A stretch of 64,000 nucleotides of DNA from Hypericibacter adhaerens (GCF_008728835.1 NZ_CP042582.1:62001-126000), one strand, 5' to 3'. Positions 32,244 to 40,923 are shown, counted from the stretch's first letter. The notes: a model not told the origin generated them from the letters alone. Numbers and translations: made by a program.

Positions 32244-32624
32244 ATGACAAGAACCGACGAAAAAGTAAGATACGCACCAAAAAGTGAGGGCCTCTATCCG
32301 ACGCCGGGCGCCGCCGCTGTCGGGGTCGAGAATGTGCTGCGCATCCTCGAAGGCCGCTGGAAGCTGGTGATCCTGTTCCACCTGTTCGGCGGCAAGATCC
32401 TCCGCTTCTCCGAGCTGGAGCGCGCGATCCCCGGGATCTCCCAGAAGATGCTGATCCAGCAATTGCGCCAGATGGAGAAGGACGGGATCGTGCGGCGCAT
32501 CGTGCACCACCAGGTGCCGCCGAAGGTGGAATATGCCCTCACCGAGTGGGGGCAGGCGCTCTGCCCGGCGCTCGACGCCCTGCTGACCTGGGCTTCCGAG
32601 CGGCCGGGCGCAGCGAACGGCTAG
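32244..32624 (+). CDS. HxlR family transcriptional regulator
   Basis: 126 aa winged-helix protein. VLRILEGRWKLVILFHLFGG, RFSELERAIPGISQKMLIQQ, then LRQMEKDGIVRRIVHHQVPP and VEYALTEWGQAL cover the whole HxlR domain. No Cys precedes the recognition domain, unlike redox-sensing YodB/QorR types. Divergent from the SnoaL-SDR pair, its likely target. Its own first codons lie within a direct repeat (32260-32288) that may be its operator. The stop overlaps the convergent qorB gene by 4 bp. Confidence 0.88.
   Translation: MTRTDEKVRYAPKSEGLYPTPGAAAVGVENVLRILEGRWKLVILFHLFGGKILRFSELERAIPGISQKMLIQQLRQMEKDGIVRRIVHHQVPPKVEYALTEWGQALCPALDALLTWASERPGAANG
32260..32288 (+). promoter_or_regulatory. 10-bp direct repeat, candidate HxlR operator
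   Basis: AAAAAGTAAG (32260-32269) and AAAAAGTGAG (32279-32288) match at 9 of 10 positions with a 19-bp period, two helical turns. They overlap the first codons of the HxlR gene and lie about 100-130 bp upstream of the divergent SnoaL start. HxlR proteins bind as dimers to short repeats of this kind. Confidence 0.4.
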
Positions 32625-33490
32625 GCGAGAGCGGCCGCGACCGACTGCGCCATCGTCGTGGTCGGGCGGCCGATGAGCCGGCTCAGCTGCCGGCTTTCGT
32701 CGAAGAGCGCGCCTTTCGCCGCCTTGGCATCGCTGTCCGCGAGAAGTGCGGCGAAGACTTCCGGCAGGCCGACGGATTGCAGCACCGCCTTGTAGTCGGC
32801 TTCCGGCAGATCCTTGTAGACGATCGGCTTGTGGGACTGCTTCGCGATCTCGGCGGCATACTCGCCGAGCGTGAAGCCGGTGTCGCCCGCGAGCTCGTAG
32901 ATCTTGCCGGCCTGGTTCTCGCGGCTCGCGAGCACCGCCGCGGCGGCGGCGGCGAAATCGGCGCGCGCGGCGGCGGCGATGCGCCCGGTGCCGGCCGAGC
33001 CCAGCACGGCGCCGTGCTGCAGGACGGCGGCGATGCTGCCCGTGTAGTTCTCCGTGTACCAGCCGTTGCGAAGGAACGCGAACGGAAGGCCCGAGGCGCG
33101 GATCAGCGCTTCCGTCTCGCGATGCTCCACCGCCAGCCCCAGCGGGCTGCTGTCGGCATGGAGGATGCTCGTATAGGCGAGGAGCTTCACGCCCGCCGCC
33201 TTCGCCGCCTCGATGACGTTGCGATGCTGCCGCGCGCGCTGCCCGACCGCGCTCGAGGAGATGAGCAGCAGCTTGTCGACGCCGGCCAGTGCGGCCTTGA
33301 GGGCGGCGGGGTCCTCGTAATCGCCCGCGCGGAGCTCGACCCCGCGGGCCGCCAGATCCTTCGCGGCGGCCGGGTTGCGGACGATCCCGATCAGATGCGC
33401 CGTCGGCGCGACCCGCAAAAGCGCGGCGATCACCAGGCGCCCCAGCTGTCCGGTGGCACCGGTAACGGCAATTTTCTCTGCAGTAGCCAT
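32621..33490 (-). CDS. qorB: NAD(P)H-binding oxidoreductase, QorB-like
   Basis: 289 aa atypical SDR of the NmrA/QorB group. IAVTGATGQLGRLVIAALLR is the cofactor motif (about 7-26). AAGVKLLAYTSILHADSSPL with LAVEHRETEALIRASGLPFA and FLRNGWYTENYTGSIAAVLQ match E. coli quinone oxidoreductase 2 (QorB) as I know it. It reduces quinones with NADPH. It is divergent from a QorR-like HxlR gene starting at 33569, the same arrangement as in enterobacteria, which supports the assignment. The Trp-Tyr-Thr-Glu-Asn motif after the Asn is intact. Confidence 0.85.
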   Translation of the reverse strand: MATAEKIAVTGATGQLGRLVIAALLRVAPTAHLIGIVRNPAAAKDLAARGVELRAGDYEDPAALKAALAGVDKLLLISSSAVGQRARQHRNVIEAAKAAGVKLLAYTSILHADSSPLGLAVEHRETEALIRASGLPFAFLRNGWYTENYTGSIAAVLQHGAVLGSAGTGRIAAAARADFAAAAAAVLASRENQAGKIYELAGDTGFTLGEYAAEIAKQSHKPIVYKDLPEADYKAVLQSVGLPEVFAALLADSDAKAAKGALFDESRQLSRLIGRPTTTMAQSVAAALA

Positions 33491-33500
33491 TTCCCTGTCT

Positions 33501-33527
33501 CCTGGTCTAGAATTTAGTCCTGGTCTA
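33501..33527 (+). promoter_or_regulatory. 9-bp direct repeat between qorB and its HxlR regulator
   Basis: CCTGGTCTA occurs exactly at 33501-33509 and 33519-33527, period 18 bp, within the 78-bp divergent promoter region. The second copy also forms a TTTAG-N7-CTAAA dyad with the sequence before it. A QorR-type operator controlling both genes is the natural reading. Confidence 0.5.
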
Positions 33528-33568
33528 AATAGGAGACCTTTAGGGCCTGCGGAAGGAGGCAGTTTTTC

Positions 33569-34006
33569 GTGACAGGGTTACGCGCCGATAACCTCCCTTC
33601 GGCCCAGGAAAGCCTGGCCCAGCGCTTCCAGCTCTGGACCAGCGCCGAGTTCGACCTCGCCCATTGCCCGGTGCGGCATATTCTCGATCGCCTCGGCGAC
33701 AAATGGACGACGCTCATCGTGATCGTCCTGGCGCTGCGGCCCCACCGGTTCAGCGAGATCCGGCGGGCCATTCCCGACATCTCCAAGCGCATGCTGACCC
33801 AGACGCTGCGCGATCTCGAGCGCGACGGGCTGATCGCGCGCCGCGTGTTCCCGACCAAGCCGCCCAGCGTGGAATACCGGCTGACGGCGTTCGGGGAATC
33901 GCTGCTGGAACCGCTGGCGACGTTGGTCGTCTGGGCCGAGGAGAACCAGTCCCGGATTGCCAAGGCCCGGGCCGCGTTCGATGCGGCCGAGCTGTCGCCG
34001 GGCTAG
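33569..34006 (+). CDS. HxlR family regulator, QorR-like
   Basis: 145 aa with GTG start at 33569, chosen because AAGGAGG lies 9 nt upstream. [20 protein letters not shown] contains the single conserved Cys (about residue 34) that senses thiol stress or quinones in YodB/QorR-type proteins. [40 protein letters not shown] and [16 protein letters not shown] complete the winged helix. Divergent from qorB, with direct-repeat operator sites between. It likely represses qorB and itself until oxidised. Confidence 0.9.
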   Translation: MTGLRADNLPSAQESLAQRFQLWTSAEFDLAHCPVRHILDRLGDKWTTLIVIVLALRPHRFSEIRRAIPDISKRMLTQTLRDLERDGLIARRVFPTKPPSVEYRLTAFGESLLEPLATLVVWAEENQSRIAKARAAFDAAELSPG

Positions 34007-34419
34007 CGCCGGAAGAATCCGTCGAGGAACGCCGCCGCTTCGTCCGAGATGCCGACGATCTTGTCGGTGGCCTGGCGGTAGAACTTGAAATTGAGCTCGG
34101 TCCCCGGCTTTCCGTCTTTCCAGTCGGCGAGGGACTTGAGCTCCTTGCGGCCCAGCGGCCGTATCGCGAGCGCGGTGCGCTCGATCGAGAGGCTCACGCG
34201 CGGCGTCTGCCGGGCGATGCCTCGTTTCTTCGCGACCGCTTCGACGGCGGTGACGGTGCCGCGCGCGACCAGGCCTTGCCCGCCCTCGTTCTCGCTCGCG
34301 AACAGGAACACCGTGTCGCCTTCGGCGATATGCCTGCCGCCATACATGGTCTTCTGCGCCGTGAAGGCGAAGCGCTTCGCCTTGGGATCGCGAATCTCGG
34401 CCTTGATCGCGAACGGCAT
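34003..34419 (-). CDS. Conserved hypothetical protein, possibly PUA/EVE-like
   Basis: 138 aa from [20 protein letters not shown], with GGAAAGGACAG upstream of ATG 34419. The content is mainly beta: [40 protein letters not shown] and [19 protein letters not shown]. The pattern of strands around a Gly-rich loop and an Arg-rich segment recalls EVE/PUA-like barrels that bind modified bases, but no diagnostic motif is certain. The stop overlaps the convergent HxlR gene by 4 bp. Confidence 0.6.
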   Translation of the reverse strand: MPFAIKAEIRDPKAKRFAFTAQKTMYGGRHIAEGDTVFLFASENEGGQGLVARGTVTAVEAVAKKRGIARQTPRVSLSIERTALAIRPLGRKELKSLADWKDGKPGTELNFKFYRQATDKIVGISDEAAAFLDGFFRR

Positions 34420-34505
34420 CTGTCCTTTCCTTTTTCCCTTGAATGGCACGGCCGTCCCGGCCGCCGCCTTCGTCAAGCCCGCCCGGTGAGGCACCGAGCC
34501 GAACC

Positions 34506-35084
34506 ATGCCGATCCCGCATCTCGATCTCGCCTTGTCCGTGGCGCTGGGTATCGCGCTCGCGGCGACCACGGGCTTCCGGCTGTTCCTGCCGCTGCTGAT
34601 CGCGAGCGTGGCAGCTTATACCGGGCATCTGCCGCTGGACGAGAACTTCGCCTGGCTGGGGACGCCGCCGGCGCTCACCACGCTCGCCGTGGCGGCGCTG
34701 ATCGAGATCGTGGCCTATTACGTGCCGGGCATCGACAACCTGCTCGATACCCTGTCGGTGCCGGCCGCTTTCATCGCGGGAACGGTGCTGTCGGCAGCGG
34801 TCATCACCGACCTGCCGCCGGTGGTGAAATGGACGGCGGCCGTCGTCGCGGGCGGCGGTGCCGCCGGCCTCACCAAGGGCGTCACGGCGATGGTCCGGGC
34901 GAAGTCGACGCTCTTCACCGGCGGCGTCGGCAATCATGTCCTTGCCACCGCCGAGCTCGGCGGCGCCATCCTGGTGCCGCTGCTGGCGATCGCGCTGCCC
35001 TTCGCGGCTCTGGTCCTGCTGATCCTGCTGCTATGGGCGGCGTTCCGTCTGTTGCGCGGCCGGCGCCGGCGCGAGACAGGCTAG
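34506..35084 (+). CDS. DUF4126 membrane protein
   Basis: 192 aa. LDLALSVALGIALAATTGFR with LFLPLLIASVAAYTGHLPLD at the start, IEIVAYYVPGIDNLLDTLSV in the middle and AGGGAAGLTKGVTAMVRAKS are the DUF4126 landmarks. About five helices, ending in a long hydrophobic segment and an Arg-rich cytoplasmic tail. The family function is unknown. Stop overlaps the convergent CmcJ/NvfI-like gene by 4 bp. Confidence 0.85.
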   Translation: MPIPHLDLALSVALGIALAATTGFRLFLPLLIASVAAYTGHLPLDENFAWLGTPPALTTLAVAALIEIVAYYVPGIDNLLDTLSVPAAFIAGTVLSAAVITDLPPVVKWTAAVVAGGGAAGLTKGVTAMVRAKSTLFTGGVGNHVLATAELGGAILVPLLAIALPFAALVLLILLLWAAFRLLRGRRRRETG

Positions 35085-35896
35085 GCGGGCGGGAAGAACA
35101 CCAGCGAGCGCACCTCGATGCTTTCCCGCGGCGGTGCTCCCGCCGCGAGCGGATTGTCGAAGGAGGTATGGAAGGACAGCCGGGCGCGGCCGTCCCGGGC
35201 GCTGTCGTGAATCCGGATCAGCAGCGCCTCGTCGGTCTGCATCCCGGAGAAATAGTACCAGCGGTGCGCCGGGCTGTATTCCACGCGCGAGGTCTCGCCG
35301 CGGACATGGGCATAGACGAGGTCGCTGGCGATCAGCTCGCTGTCCGTGAAGCTCCGCGCATCGCACAGCGCCAGCGGCGAATCCAGCACGGGACCGCGCA
35401 CCGGCCGCCACAGATTGACGATGCCGAACCGGTGCTTCAGCAGCTCTTCCGCGTCGGCGCCGAGATGGTCCCGCACCCGGCGCGGCGCCGAGTTCACCGT
35501 GTGATCGTTATGCACCTGCCGCGAGGGCGGGGCCAGGCCCGGCCGCGTGGCGTTGCGGACATTGTGGTCGAAGACGAAGACGCGGCTGGCGCCGAGCTTC
35601 TCGCGCAGCAGCCGCTCGACCTCCGGGTAATAGACGCGGCTGACCTCGTCGGGATCGTAGAAATCGGCGACCGCCGTCGGCGCCTTGATGAGGGCGAAGC
35701 CGTTGCGGTCGAGCGTGAACTCGGACTCGCGGCCGCGCGCATCCTCGATCCGCACTTCCTGCGGATCGTCGATGCCGTTCCAGCGCGGCACACCGGCCGG
35801 CGGATCGACGTTGTAGTAGACGGGCTTTTCCGGCCCGCGCTTGGTGTAGTGAAGCGTCGCGGTGAGATGCTGCGGGGCGATGGCATCGAGGGGCAT
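35081..35896 (-). CDS. CmcJ/NvfI family oxidoreductase
   Basis: 271 aa from MPLDAIAPQHLTATLHYTKR. Recognisable family stretches: GFALIKAPTAVADFYDPDEV, RVFVFDHNVRNATRPG, VHNDHTVNSAPRRVRDHLG, RFGIVNLWRPVRGPVLDSPL and WYYFSGMQTDEALLIRIHDS. CmcJ takes part in cephamycin 7-alpha-methoxylation and NvfI-type enzymes are Fe/2-oxoglutarate-like; the HNDHT and late His/Asp residues could be metal ligands. The upstream 150 bp carries two oppositely oriented TGTATCCA octamers. No secondary-metabolite cluster surrounds it. Confidence 0.8.
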   Translation of the reverse strand: MPLDAIAPQHLTATLHYTKRGPEKPVYYNVDPPAGVPRWNGIDDPQEVRIEDARGRESEFTLDRNGFALIKAPTAVADFYDPDEVSRVYYPEVERLLREKLGASRVFVFDHNVRNATRPGLAPPSRQVHNDHTVNSAPRRVRDHLGADAEELLKHRFGIVNLWRPVRGPVLDSPLALCDARSFTDSELIASDLVYAHVRGETSRVEYSPAHRWYYFSGMQTDEALLIRIHDSARDGRARLSFHTSFDNPLAAGAPPRESIEVRSLVFFPPA

Positions 35897-35915
35897 GACG
35901 GCTGCTTCTCCCGGT

Positions 35916-36004
35916 TGGATACAGGGCCGGCGGCGCCGGCTTTCCGCTTCGTCCGATCGGGGATCGGGGAAGGGCGCGCCATAAACCGGCTTCGGTTGTA
36001 TCCA
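35916..36004 (-). promoter_or_regulatory. Inverted pair of TGTATCCA octamers upstream of the CmcJ/NvfI-like gene
   Basis: TGGATACA at 35916-35923 and TGTATCCA at 35997-36004 are reverse complements 81 bp apart, in the noncoding stretch upstream of the 35896 start. The same octamer occurs at 56570-56577 just before the DMT transporter start. GntR-type regulators favour cores of this style, but no GntR gene is in the window. Confidence 0.3.
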
Positions 36005-36113
36005 GATTGTCGAGATCGCCGCCGCGTTCAATAGAGAGCGCGGGCAGATTTACTTAACGGGTACATAAGCAGATCCTCCTTCGGCAGGCCGACGCCCGTG
36101 CCGAAGAAGGCGA

Positions 36114-36151
36114 AGCGGAAAACCGCACTATCCGCGCAAGGTTTTTCCGCT
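36114..36151 (-). terminator. Weak hairpin after the DUF3597 gene
   Basis: AGCGGAAAACC (36114-36124) and GGTTTTTCCGCT (36140-36151) pair with one bulged base, 30 bp downstream of the DUF3597 stop on the minus strand. It may terminate that transcript before the CmcJ/NvfI-like gene. A second 8-bp hairpin lies at 36079-36106. Confidence 0.35.
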
Positions 36152-36180
36152 GCCGGCCGGTCTCCCGGTGCGGGAGCGCC

Positions 36181-36615
36181 TCAGTGCAGGAGTTCCGGCG
36201 GTACTTTCCCGCCATTTGCCGCCAGCTTCTGGATCACCTGCTTGTGCAGCCAGATGTTCATCGCGGCGGAATCCTCGGTCGAGCCCTTGTAGCCGAGCTC
36301 GGCCGCCAGCTCCTTGCGGGCGGAGAGCGAGCTGTCGACATCGATGGCCTTGAGCAGGTCCACGATCGACTTGCGCCAATCGAGCTTCTGCCCCTTGGCG
36401 GCGACGGCCTTGTCGAGGATGGCCGTGACATCGACGGTCGCCGCGGGAGCGGCCGCGGTCGGGGTTGCGACGGACGGGGCTGCGGCGGAAGCCGTCGCCG
36501 CCGAGGGGAAGGCCGACGGCGCCGCGCCCGGGGGTGGTGCCGCCTTGACGATCGCTTCCTCGGCTTTTGCGGCCGCGCCGAAGATCGCGTTCTTGATGGT
36601 GTCGAACCAGCCCAT
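36181..36615 (-). CDS. DUF3597 domain protein
   Basis: 144 aa. It starts MGWFDTIKNAIFG, followed by an Ala/Pro-rich linker (about residues 25-60), and ends in the DUF3597 domain: LDWRKSIVDLLKAIDVDSSL, ARKELAAELGYKGSTEDSAA and MNIWLHKQVIQKLAANGGKV. The family is widespread in bacteria and has a small helical domain resembling a peptidoglycan- or DNA-binding module, with no proven function. ATG 36615 has AGGAGGACC upstream. Confidence 0.85.
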   Translation of the reverse strand: MGWFDTIKNAIFGAAAKAEEAIVKAAPPPGAAPSAFPSAATASAAAPSVATPTAAAPAATVDVTAILDKAVAAKGQKLDWRKSIVDLLKAIDVDSSLSARKELAAELGYKGSTEDSAAMNIWLHKQVIQKLAANGGKVPPELLH

Positions 36616-36788
36616 GATCGGTCCTCCTGGCAGATGGTGACACCCCACTGACTATGGTCCCCGCTGGCGCCGTAACAAGCGGGCCTCCGTCAGATCACAG
36701 GTGGAGAGGACGAAAGAGGGCGCGCGCGAGGACCGACGGGGCGCTGTGGATCGCACGCCCCGCTGTCATGCGCAGCCCGCGTCGAGCG

Positions 36789-39350
36789 TCAGCTGCGGGG
36801 CTTGAGGTTTTCGGGATCGTAAAGCGGTTTGTAGCCGACGGCCGCGACCTCGACCGGATAGGTCTCGCCGAAATACTCGACATTGAGCTTGCGGCCTTCC
36901 TGGCAATAGGCCCAGGGCAGGTAGGCGAGCGCGATGTTCTTGCCGAGGGTCGGGCCGTAGGCGATCGAGGTGGTGAAGGAGCGCCGGCCGAGCGCGTCCA
37001 CCAGGCCCTCGCCGGTCGCGGGGTCCAGCACCGGCAGGATGCCGACCGGATAGCGGGCGACGCCCTTGGCATCGACGTTGCTGGTCATCACCAGCGTGCA
37101 GAGCATTGCCGGCTGGTGCGGGCGCGCCTTGTATTCGAGATGCTTCGCCTTGCCGCGGAAATCCGCCTCCTTGACCTTGGGGCGGGCGAGGTCGGATTCG
37201 ATCAGGTTGTATTCGGTCAGGAGATCGGCGTTCTGCAGGCGCAGGCTCTTCTCCATGCGCCGGCTGTTGGCGTAGGTCTCGACGCCGAAGGCCATGATGC
37301 CGGTCGAGCGCAGCGCGTCCCAGACGGCGAGCCCGTCCTCGTAGCGCATATGCAGCTCCCAGCCCTGCTCGCCGACATAGGAGATGCGGAAGGCCATGAC
37401 GGTCTTGCCGCCGATCCGGATCGTCTTGATCGCGGCGAAGGGGAAGTTCTCATGGGTGAGGCCGTTGGGGTCCTCGACCACCTTCTGCAGGGTGCTGCGC
37501 GCGTTCGGGCCCCAGATGCCGATGGTCACGAACTTCTCGGTCACGTCGGTGACGGTGACCTTGAAGCCCTTGTCCTCCGCCGTGCGGCGCACATAGTGGA
37601 AATCGCGGGGACCCGCATCGGCGCCGTCGATGACACGGCAGCGATCGGCCATCCGGATCACGGTCAGGTCGGCGCGCACCATGCCCTGGTCGTCGAGGAA
37701 GTGCGTGTAGATGCCCTTGCCGACCATATTGTCGCCGCCGATCTTGGCGGCGCAGAGCCACTCCATCAGCGCAACATGGTCGGGGCCTTCCACGTCGAAC
37801 ATGTAGAAATGCGACAGGTTCACGATGCCGCAATCCTCGCTCATGGCGAGATGCTCGGCATTGGAGACGCGCCAGAAATGGCGGTTGTCCCACTCGTTCT
37901 CCCGCACCGGCACGCGGTTGCCGTATTTCTTCAGGAGAGGCTCGTTGGCGGCATAGCCATGGGCGCGCTCCCAGCCGCCGAGCTCCATGAAATAGCCGCC
38001 GAGCTCCTTCTCGCGCTCGTAGAAGGGCGAGCGGCGGATATTGCGTCCCGTGGCATAGGGCTCGCGCGGATGGACCGCGGGGTTGTAGATCTTCTGCGCC
38101 GCCTCGCCGCAGCGGCCCTCGATGAACTTCTCCTGGAGCTGGTGCGGATAGAAGCGCGCATAGTCGATCTTGGCGTGATCGACGGGCGTGCGCCCGTCGG
38201 TCATCCAGTCGGCCACCAGCTTGGCCATGCCGGGGCCGTCCTTGACCCAGATGGCGACGGCATACCAGAGGCCGCGGACCTTCTGGCTCTCGCCGATGGA
38301 AGGCCCGCCGTCGGCGGTCACCTGGAGCAGGCCGTTGAAGGAGCGCTTCTCCTCATAGCCGAGCTCGCCCAGGATCGGCGTCAGCTCGATGGCGCGCTCG
38401 AGCGGCGTGAGGATCTGCTCCATGTCGAGATCGCGCTGCGAGGGCGAGAGGCGCGCCTGTTCCTTTTCCAGGATGTCGCGCGGATGGCAGAGGCGCGGGT
38501 GGGTCTCCTCGTAATAGCCCCACTCGATCATGCCGCCTTCGGCGGTCTTGGGATCGCCGGTGTCGCGCATATAGGCGGAGTTGCCTTGGTCGCGCAGCAG
38601 CGGCCAGCCGATCTCCTTGCCGGTGCCGGCGAACTCGTTATAGGGCCCGAAGAAGGTGAGCGGATGGTCGACCGGCATCACCGGCAGGTCCTCGCCCGCC
38701 ATGGCCGCGATCAGGCGTCCCCAGAGCCCCGCGCAGACCACGACATGATCGGCGCGGATCGTGCCGCGATCGGTCACGACGCCCTTGATATGCCCGTTCT
38801 CGATGAGGAGCGACTTGGCCGGCGTATGCGCGAAGGCCTGGAGCTTGCCGCTGGCGACCGCCTCGTCGATCAGCTCGCCCGCGACCGTCTGCGAGCGCGG
38901 GACGACGAGGCCGGCATCGGGGTCCCACATCCCGCCCTGCACCAGATGCTCCTCGAGCAGCGGGAACTTCTTCTTGATCTCGGCCGGCCCGATCAGGCGC
39001 GCACGGGTGCCGAAGGCCTTGGCCGAGGCGACCTTGCGCTTGATCTCGTCCATGCGGCCGTCGTCGCCCACCCGCGCGATCTCGAGGCCGCCGACGCGGG
39101 CGTAATGGCCGCGCTTCTCGTAGAAGTCGATCGAGTAGAGGGTCGTCCAGCAGGACAGGAAATCGTGGCTCGTGGTGTAGCAGAAGTCGGAAGCGTGCGC
39201 GGTCGAGCCGATGTCGGTCGGGATGCCGGACTTGTCGATGCCGACGATGTCGTCCCAGCCGCGCTGGATCAGATGATGCGCGACCGACGAGCCGACGATG
39301 CCGCCGAGCCCGATGATGACGACCTTCGCTGTCTCCGGAAACCCTGCCAT
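36789..39350 (-). CDS. GcvT family FAD-dependent oxidoreductase (dimethylglycine/sarcosine dehydrogenase-like)
   Basis: 853 aa. The N-terminal DAO domain (about 1-370) has the dinucleotide motif GLGGIVGSSVAHHLIQRG, and IVGIDKSGIPTDIGSTAHAS is the start region of dimethylglycine/sarcosine dehydrogenases. A linker FAO_M-type domain (about 375-430, with EGRCGEAAQKIYNPAVHPRE) leads to a GcvT folate-binding barrel (about 430-740) and GcvT_C domain (about 750-850). Such enzymes oxidatively demethylate N-methyl amines and pass the C1 unit to tetrahydrofolate. The specific methylamine is unknown. It follows the MHS-type transporter gene by 160 bp on the same strand and may be co-expressed. Confidence 0.9.
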   Translation of the reverse strand: MAGFPETAKVVIIGLGGIVGSSVAHHLIQRGWDDIVGIDKSGIPTDIGSTAHASDFCYTTSHDFLSCWTTLYSIDFYEKRGHYARVGGLEIARVGDDGRMDEIKRKVASAKAFGTRARLIGPAEIKKKFPLLEEHLVQGGMWDPDAGLVVPRSQTVAGELIDEAVASGKLQAFAHTPAKSLLIENGHIKGVVTDRGTIRADHVVVCAGLWGRLIAAMAGEDLPVMPVDHPLTFFGPYNEFAGTGKEIGWPLLRDQGNSAYMRDTGDPKTAEGGMIEWGYYEETHPRLCHPRDILEKEQARLSPSQRDLDMEQILTPLERAIELTPILGELGYEEKRSFNGLLQVTADGGPSIGESQKVRGLWYAVAIWVKDGPGMAKLVADWMTDGRTPVDHAKIDYARFYPHQLQEKFIEGRCGEAAQKIYNPAVHPREPYATGRNIRRSPFYEREKELGGYFMELGGWERAHGYAANEPLLKKYGNRVPVRENEWDNRHFWRVSNAEHLAMSEDCGIVNLSHFYMFDVEGPDHVALMEWLCAAKIGGDNMVGKGIYTHFLDDQGMVRADLTVIRMADRCRVIDGADAGPRDFHYVRRTAEDKGFKVTVTDVTEKFVTIGIWGPNARSTLQKVVEDPNGLTHENFPFAAIKTIRIGGKTVMAFRISYVGEQGWELHMRYEDGLAVWDALRSTGIMAFGVETYANSRRMEKSLRLQNADLLTEYNLIESDLARPKVKEADFRGKAKHLEYKARPHQPAMLCTLVMTSNVDAKGVARYPVGILPVLDPATGEGLVDALGRRSFTTSIAYGPTLGKNIALAYLPWAYCQEGRKLNVEYFGETYPVEVAAVGYKPLYDPENLKPRS

Positions 39351-39510
39351 GGACGCAAGCTCTCAAAGCTGGTTGTGCCGCCCGACAATAGGGCGGTGCC
39401 GCGGCGCCATTAGAGCCTGTTTGCGACATTCCCGAAAGGGCGAGCGACAGGGGCGGGGCTCCGGTCAAAGCCGACGCTGGAGCCTCGGCCCTGGGTGCAG
39501 TTTCCCGCTC

Positions 39511-40863
39511 CTAGGCTTCGATATCGACGTCCTTGGTCTCGCGCCCGATCAGCAGCGCGATCAGGGTGAGGACCGCCATGGCGGAGAGATAGAGGCCGAC
39601 CAGAAAGGGGCTGCCGCCGCCGGCGCTCCAGAGCGCCACCGCGATGAAGGGCGCCACGGCGGCGCCCAGGATCGAGGACACGTTGTAGGAGATGCCGGAG
39701 CCCGTGTAGCGGACGTTCGCGGGGAAGAGCTCGGGCAGCAAGGCGCCCATGGGGCCGAAGGTCATGCCCATGAGGGCGAAACCCAGGATCAGCCACGCCA
39801 TCACGCCGACAAAGCCGGCCGCCAGCATCGGGACCCACAGGAGGCCGAAGACGACGATGGCGATCGTGACCCTGATCAAGGTCCTGCGCCGGCCCCAGCG
39901 ATCGGCCCAGGGGCCGGAGACGAGCGTGAAGATCCCGAAGAAGACCACGCCCGCGATCATCATCAGAACGAAGGTCTTGTAGTCGTAGCCAAGGCCGGGC
40001 AGCGCGCCATCGACCGGCGCGCGTCCGTAGCTCAGCGAGAAGGTGGTCATCAGGTAGAACAGAACATAGGTGGCCAGCATGTAGAAGGTGCCGAGGATCA
40101 GCTCCTTCCAATAGGCCCTGACCACGGCGGCGAGCGGCAGCTTGTGGACTCGGCCCGCGCGCAGGGTCTTCTCGAAGGCGGTGCTTTCCACGAGGCTGAG
40201 GCGCACCCACAAGCCGACGATGACCATCACCGCCGAGAACAGGAACGGGATGCGCCAGCCCCAGGCGAGGAATTCGTCCGACGGCCGCGACGGGTCGGCG
40301 GAGGGCAGGAGCGCCGCGATTACCAGGAACAGGCCGTTGGCGATGATGAATCCGAGCGGCGCGCCGAGCTGGGGGAAGGTCCCGAAGATGGCGCGCTTGC
40401 CCTGCGGCGCATTCTCCGTGGCCACGAGGGCGGCCCCGCTCCACTCCCCACCCAGCGCGAATCCCTGCGCCAGGCGCAGCAGCACCAGGAGCGCAGGCGC
40501 GGTCCAGCCGGCCACGGGATAGGTCGGCAGCAGGCCGATGAGGAAGGTCGCGACGCCCATCGTCAGCAGCGCGCCGACCAGCGTGATCTTGCGGCCCCGC
40601 TTGTCGCCGAGATGGCCGAAGAAGATCGCGCCGAGGGGCCGGGCGATCATCGCGGCGCCGAACACGGCGAACGACGCCAGCAAGGCCGTCTCGTCGTTGC
40701 CCTTCGGAAAGAACAGGTGCGGGAACACCAGAACGGCCGCCGTCGCATAGACGTAGAAATCGTAGAACTCGATGGTCGTGCCGACGAGGCTGGCGAGGAT
40801 CACGCGCGAACGCGGGTTGACCGGTGCGGCGACGGCGGGTGTTTCAGCGGCGACAGACGACAT
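39511..40863 (-). CDS. MHS-family MFS transporter
   Basis: 450 aa metabolite:H+ symporter type. VILASLVGTTIEFYDFYVYA is the hallmark first helix; GHLGDKRGRKITLVGALLTM carries the A-motif loop; LLVLLRLAQGFALGGEWSGA and FGTFPQLGAPLGFIIANGLF are family-typical. Twelve helices. Members import shikimate, proline/betaine, citrate or other organic acids. The downstream GcvT-family dehydrogenase suggests uptake of an N-methylated compound such as a betaine derivative, which is inference. Divergent from the SAM methyltransferase gene. Confidence 0.88.
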   Translation of the reverse strand: MSSVAAETPAVAAPVNPRSRVILASLVGTTIEFYDFYVYATAAVLVFPHLFFPKGNDETALLASFAVFGAAMIARPLGAIFFGHLGDKRGRKITLVGALLTMGVATFLIGLLPTYPVAGWTAPALLVLLRLAQGFALGGEWSGAALVATENAPQGKRAIFGTFPQLGAPLGFIIANGLFLVIAALLPSADPSRPSDEFLAWGWRIPFLFSAVMVIVGLWVRLSLVESTAFEKTLRAGRVHKLPLAAVVRAYWKELILGTFYMLATYVLFYLMTTFSLSYGRAPVDGALPGLGYDYKTFVLMMIAGVVFFGIFTLVSGPWADRWGRRRTLIRVTIAIVVFGLLWVPMLAAGFVGVMAWLILGFALMGMTFGPMGALLPELFPANVRYTGSGISYNVSSILGAAVAPFIAVALWSAGGGSPFLVGLYLSAMAVLTLIALLIGRETKDVDIEA

Positions 40864-40923
40864 TGAACTCGAAAGCTCCTCTTGGATCGCGAGGGACGCC
40901 GGTTCCCGGCGGGCGGCACCCCG

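Noticed and set aside
36654-39413. 919-codon plus-strand ORF opposite the GcvT-family dehydrogenase
   Set aside because: Antisense shadow; repeated Ala/Asp/His/Arg-rich sequence without family pattern, while the minus strand encodes a full FAD enzyme.
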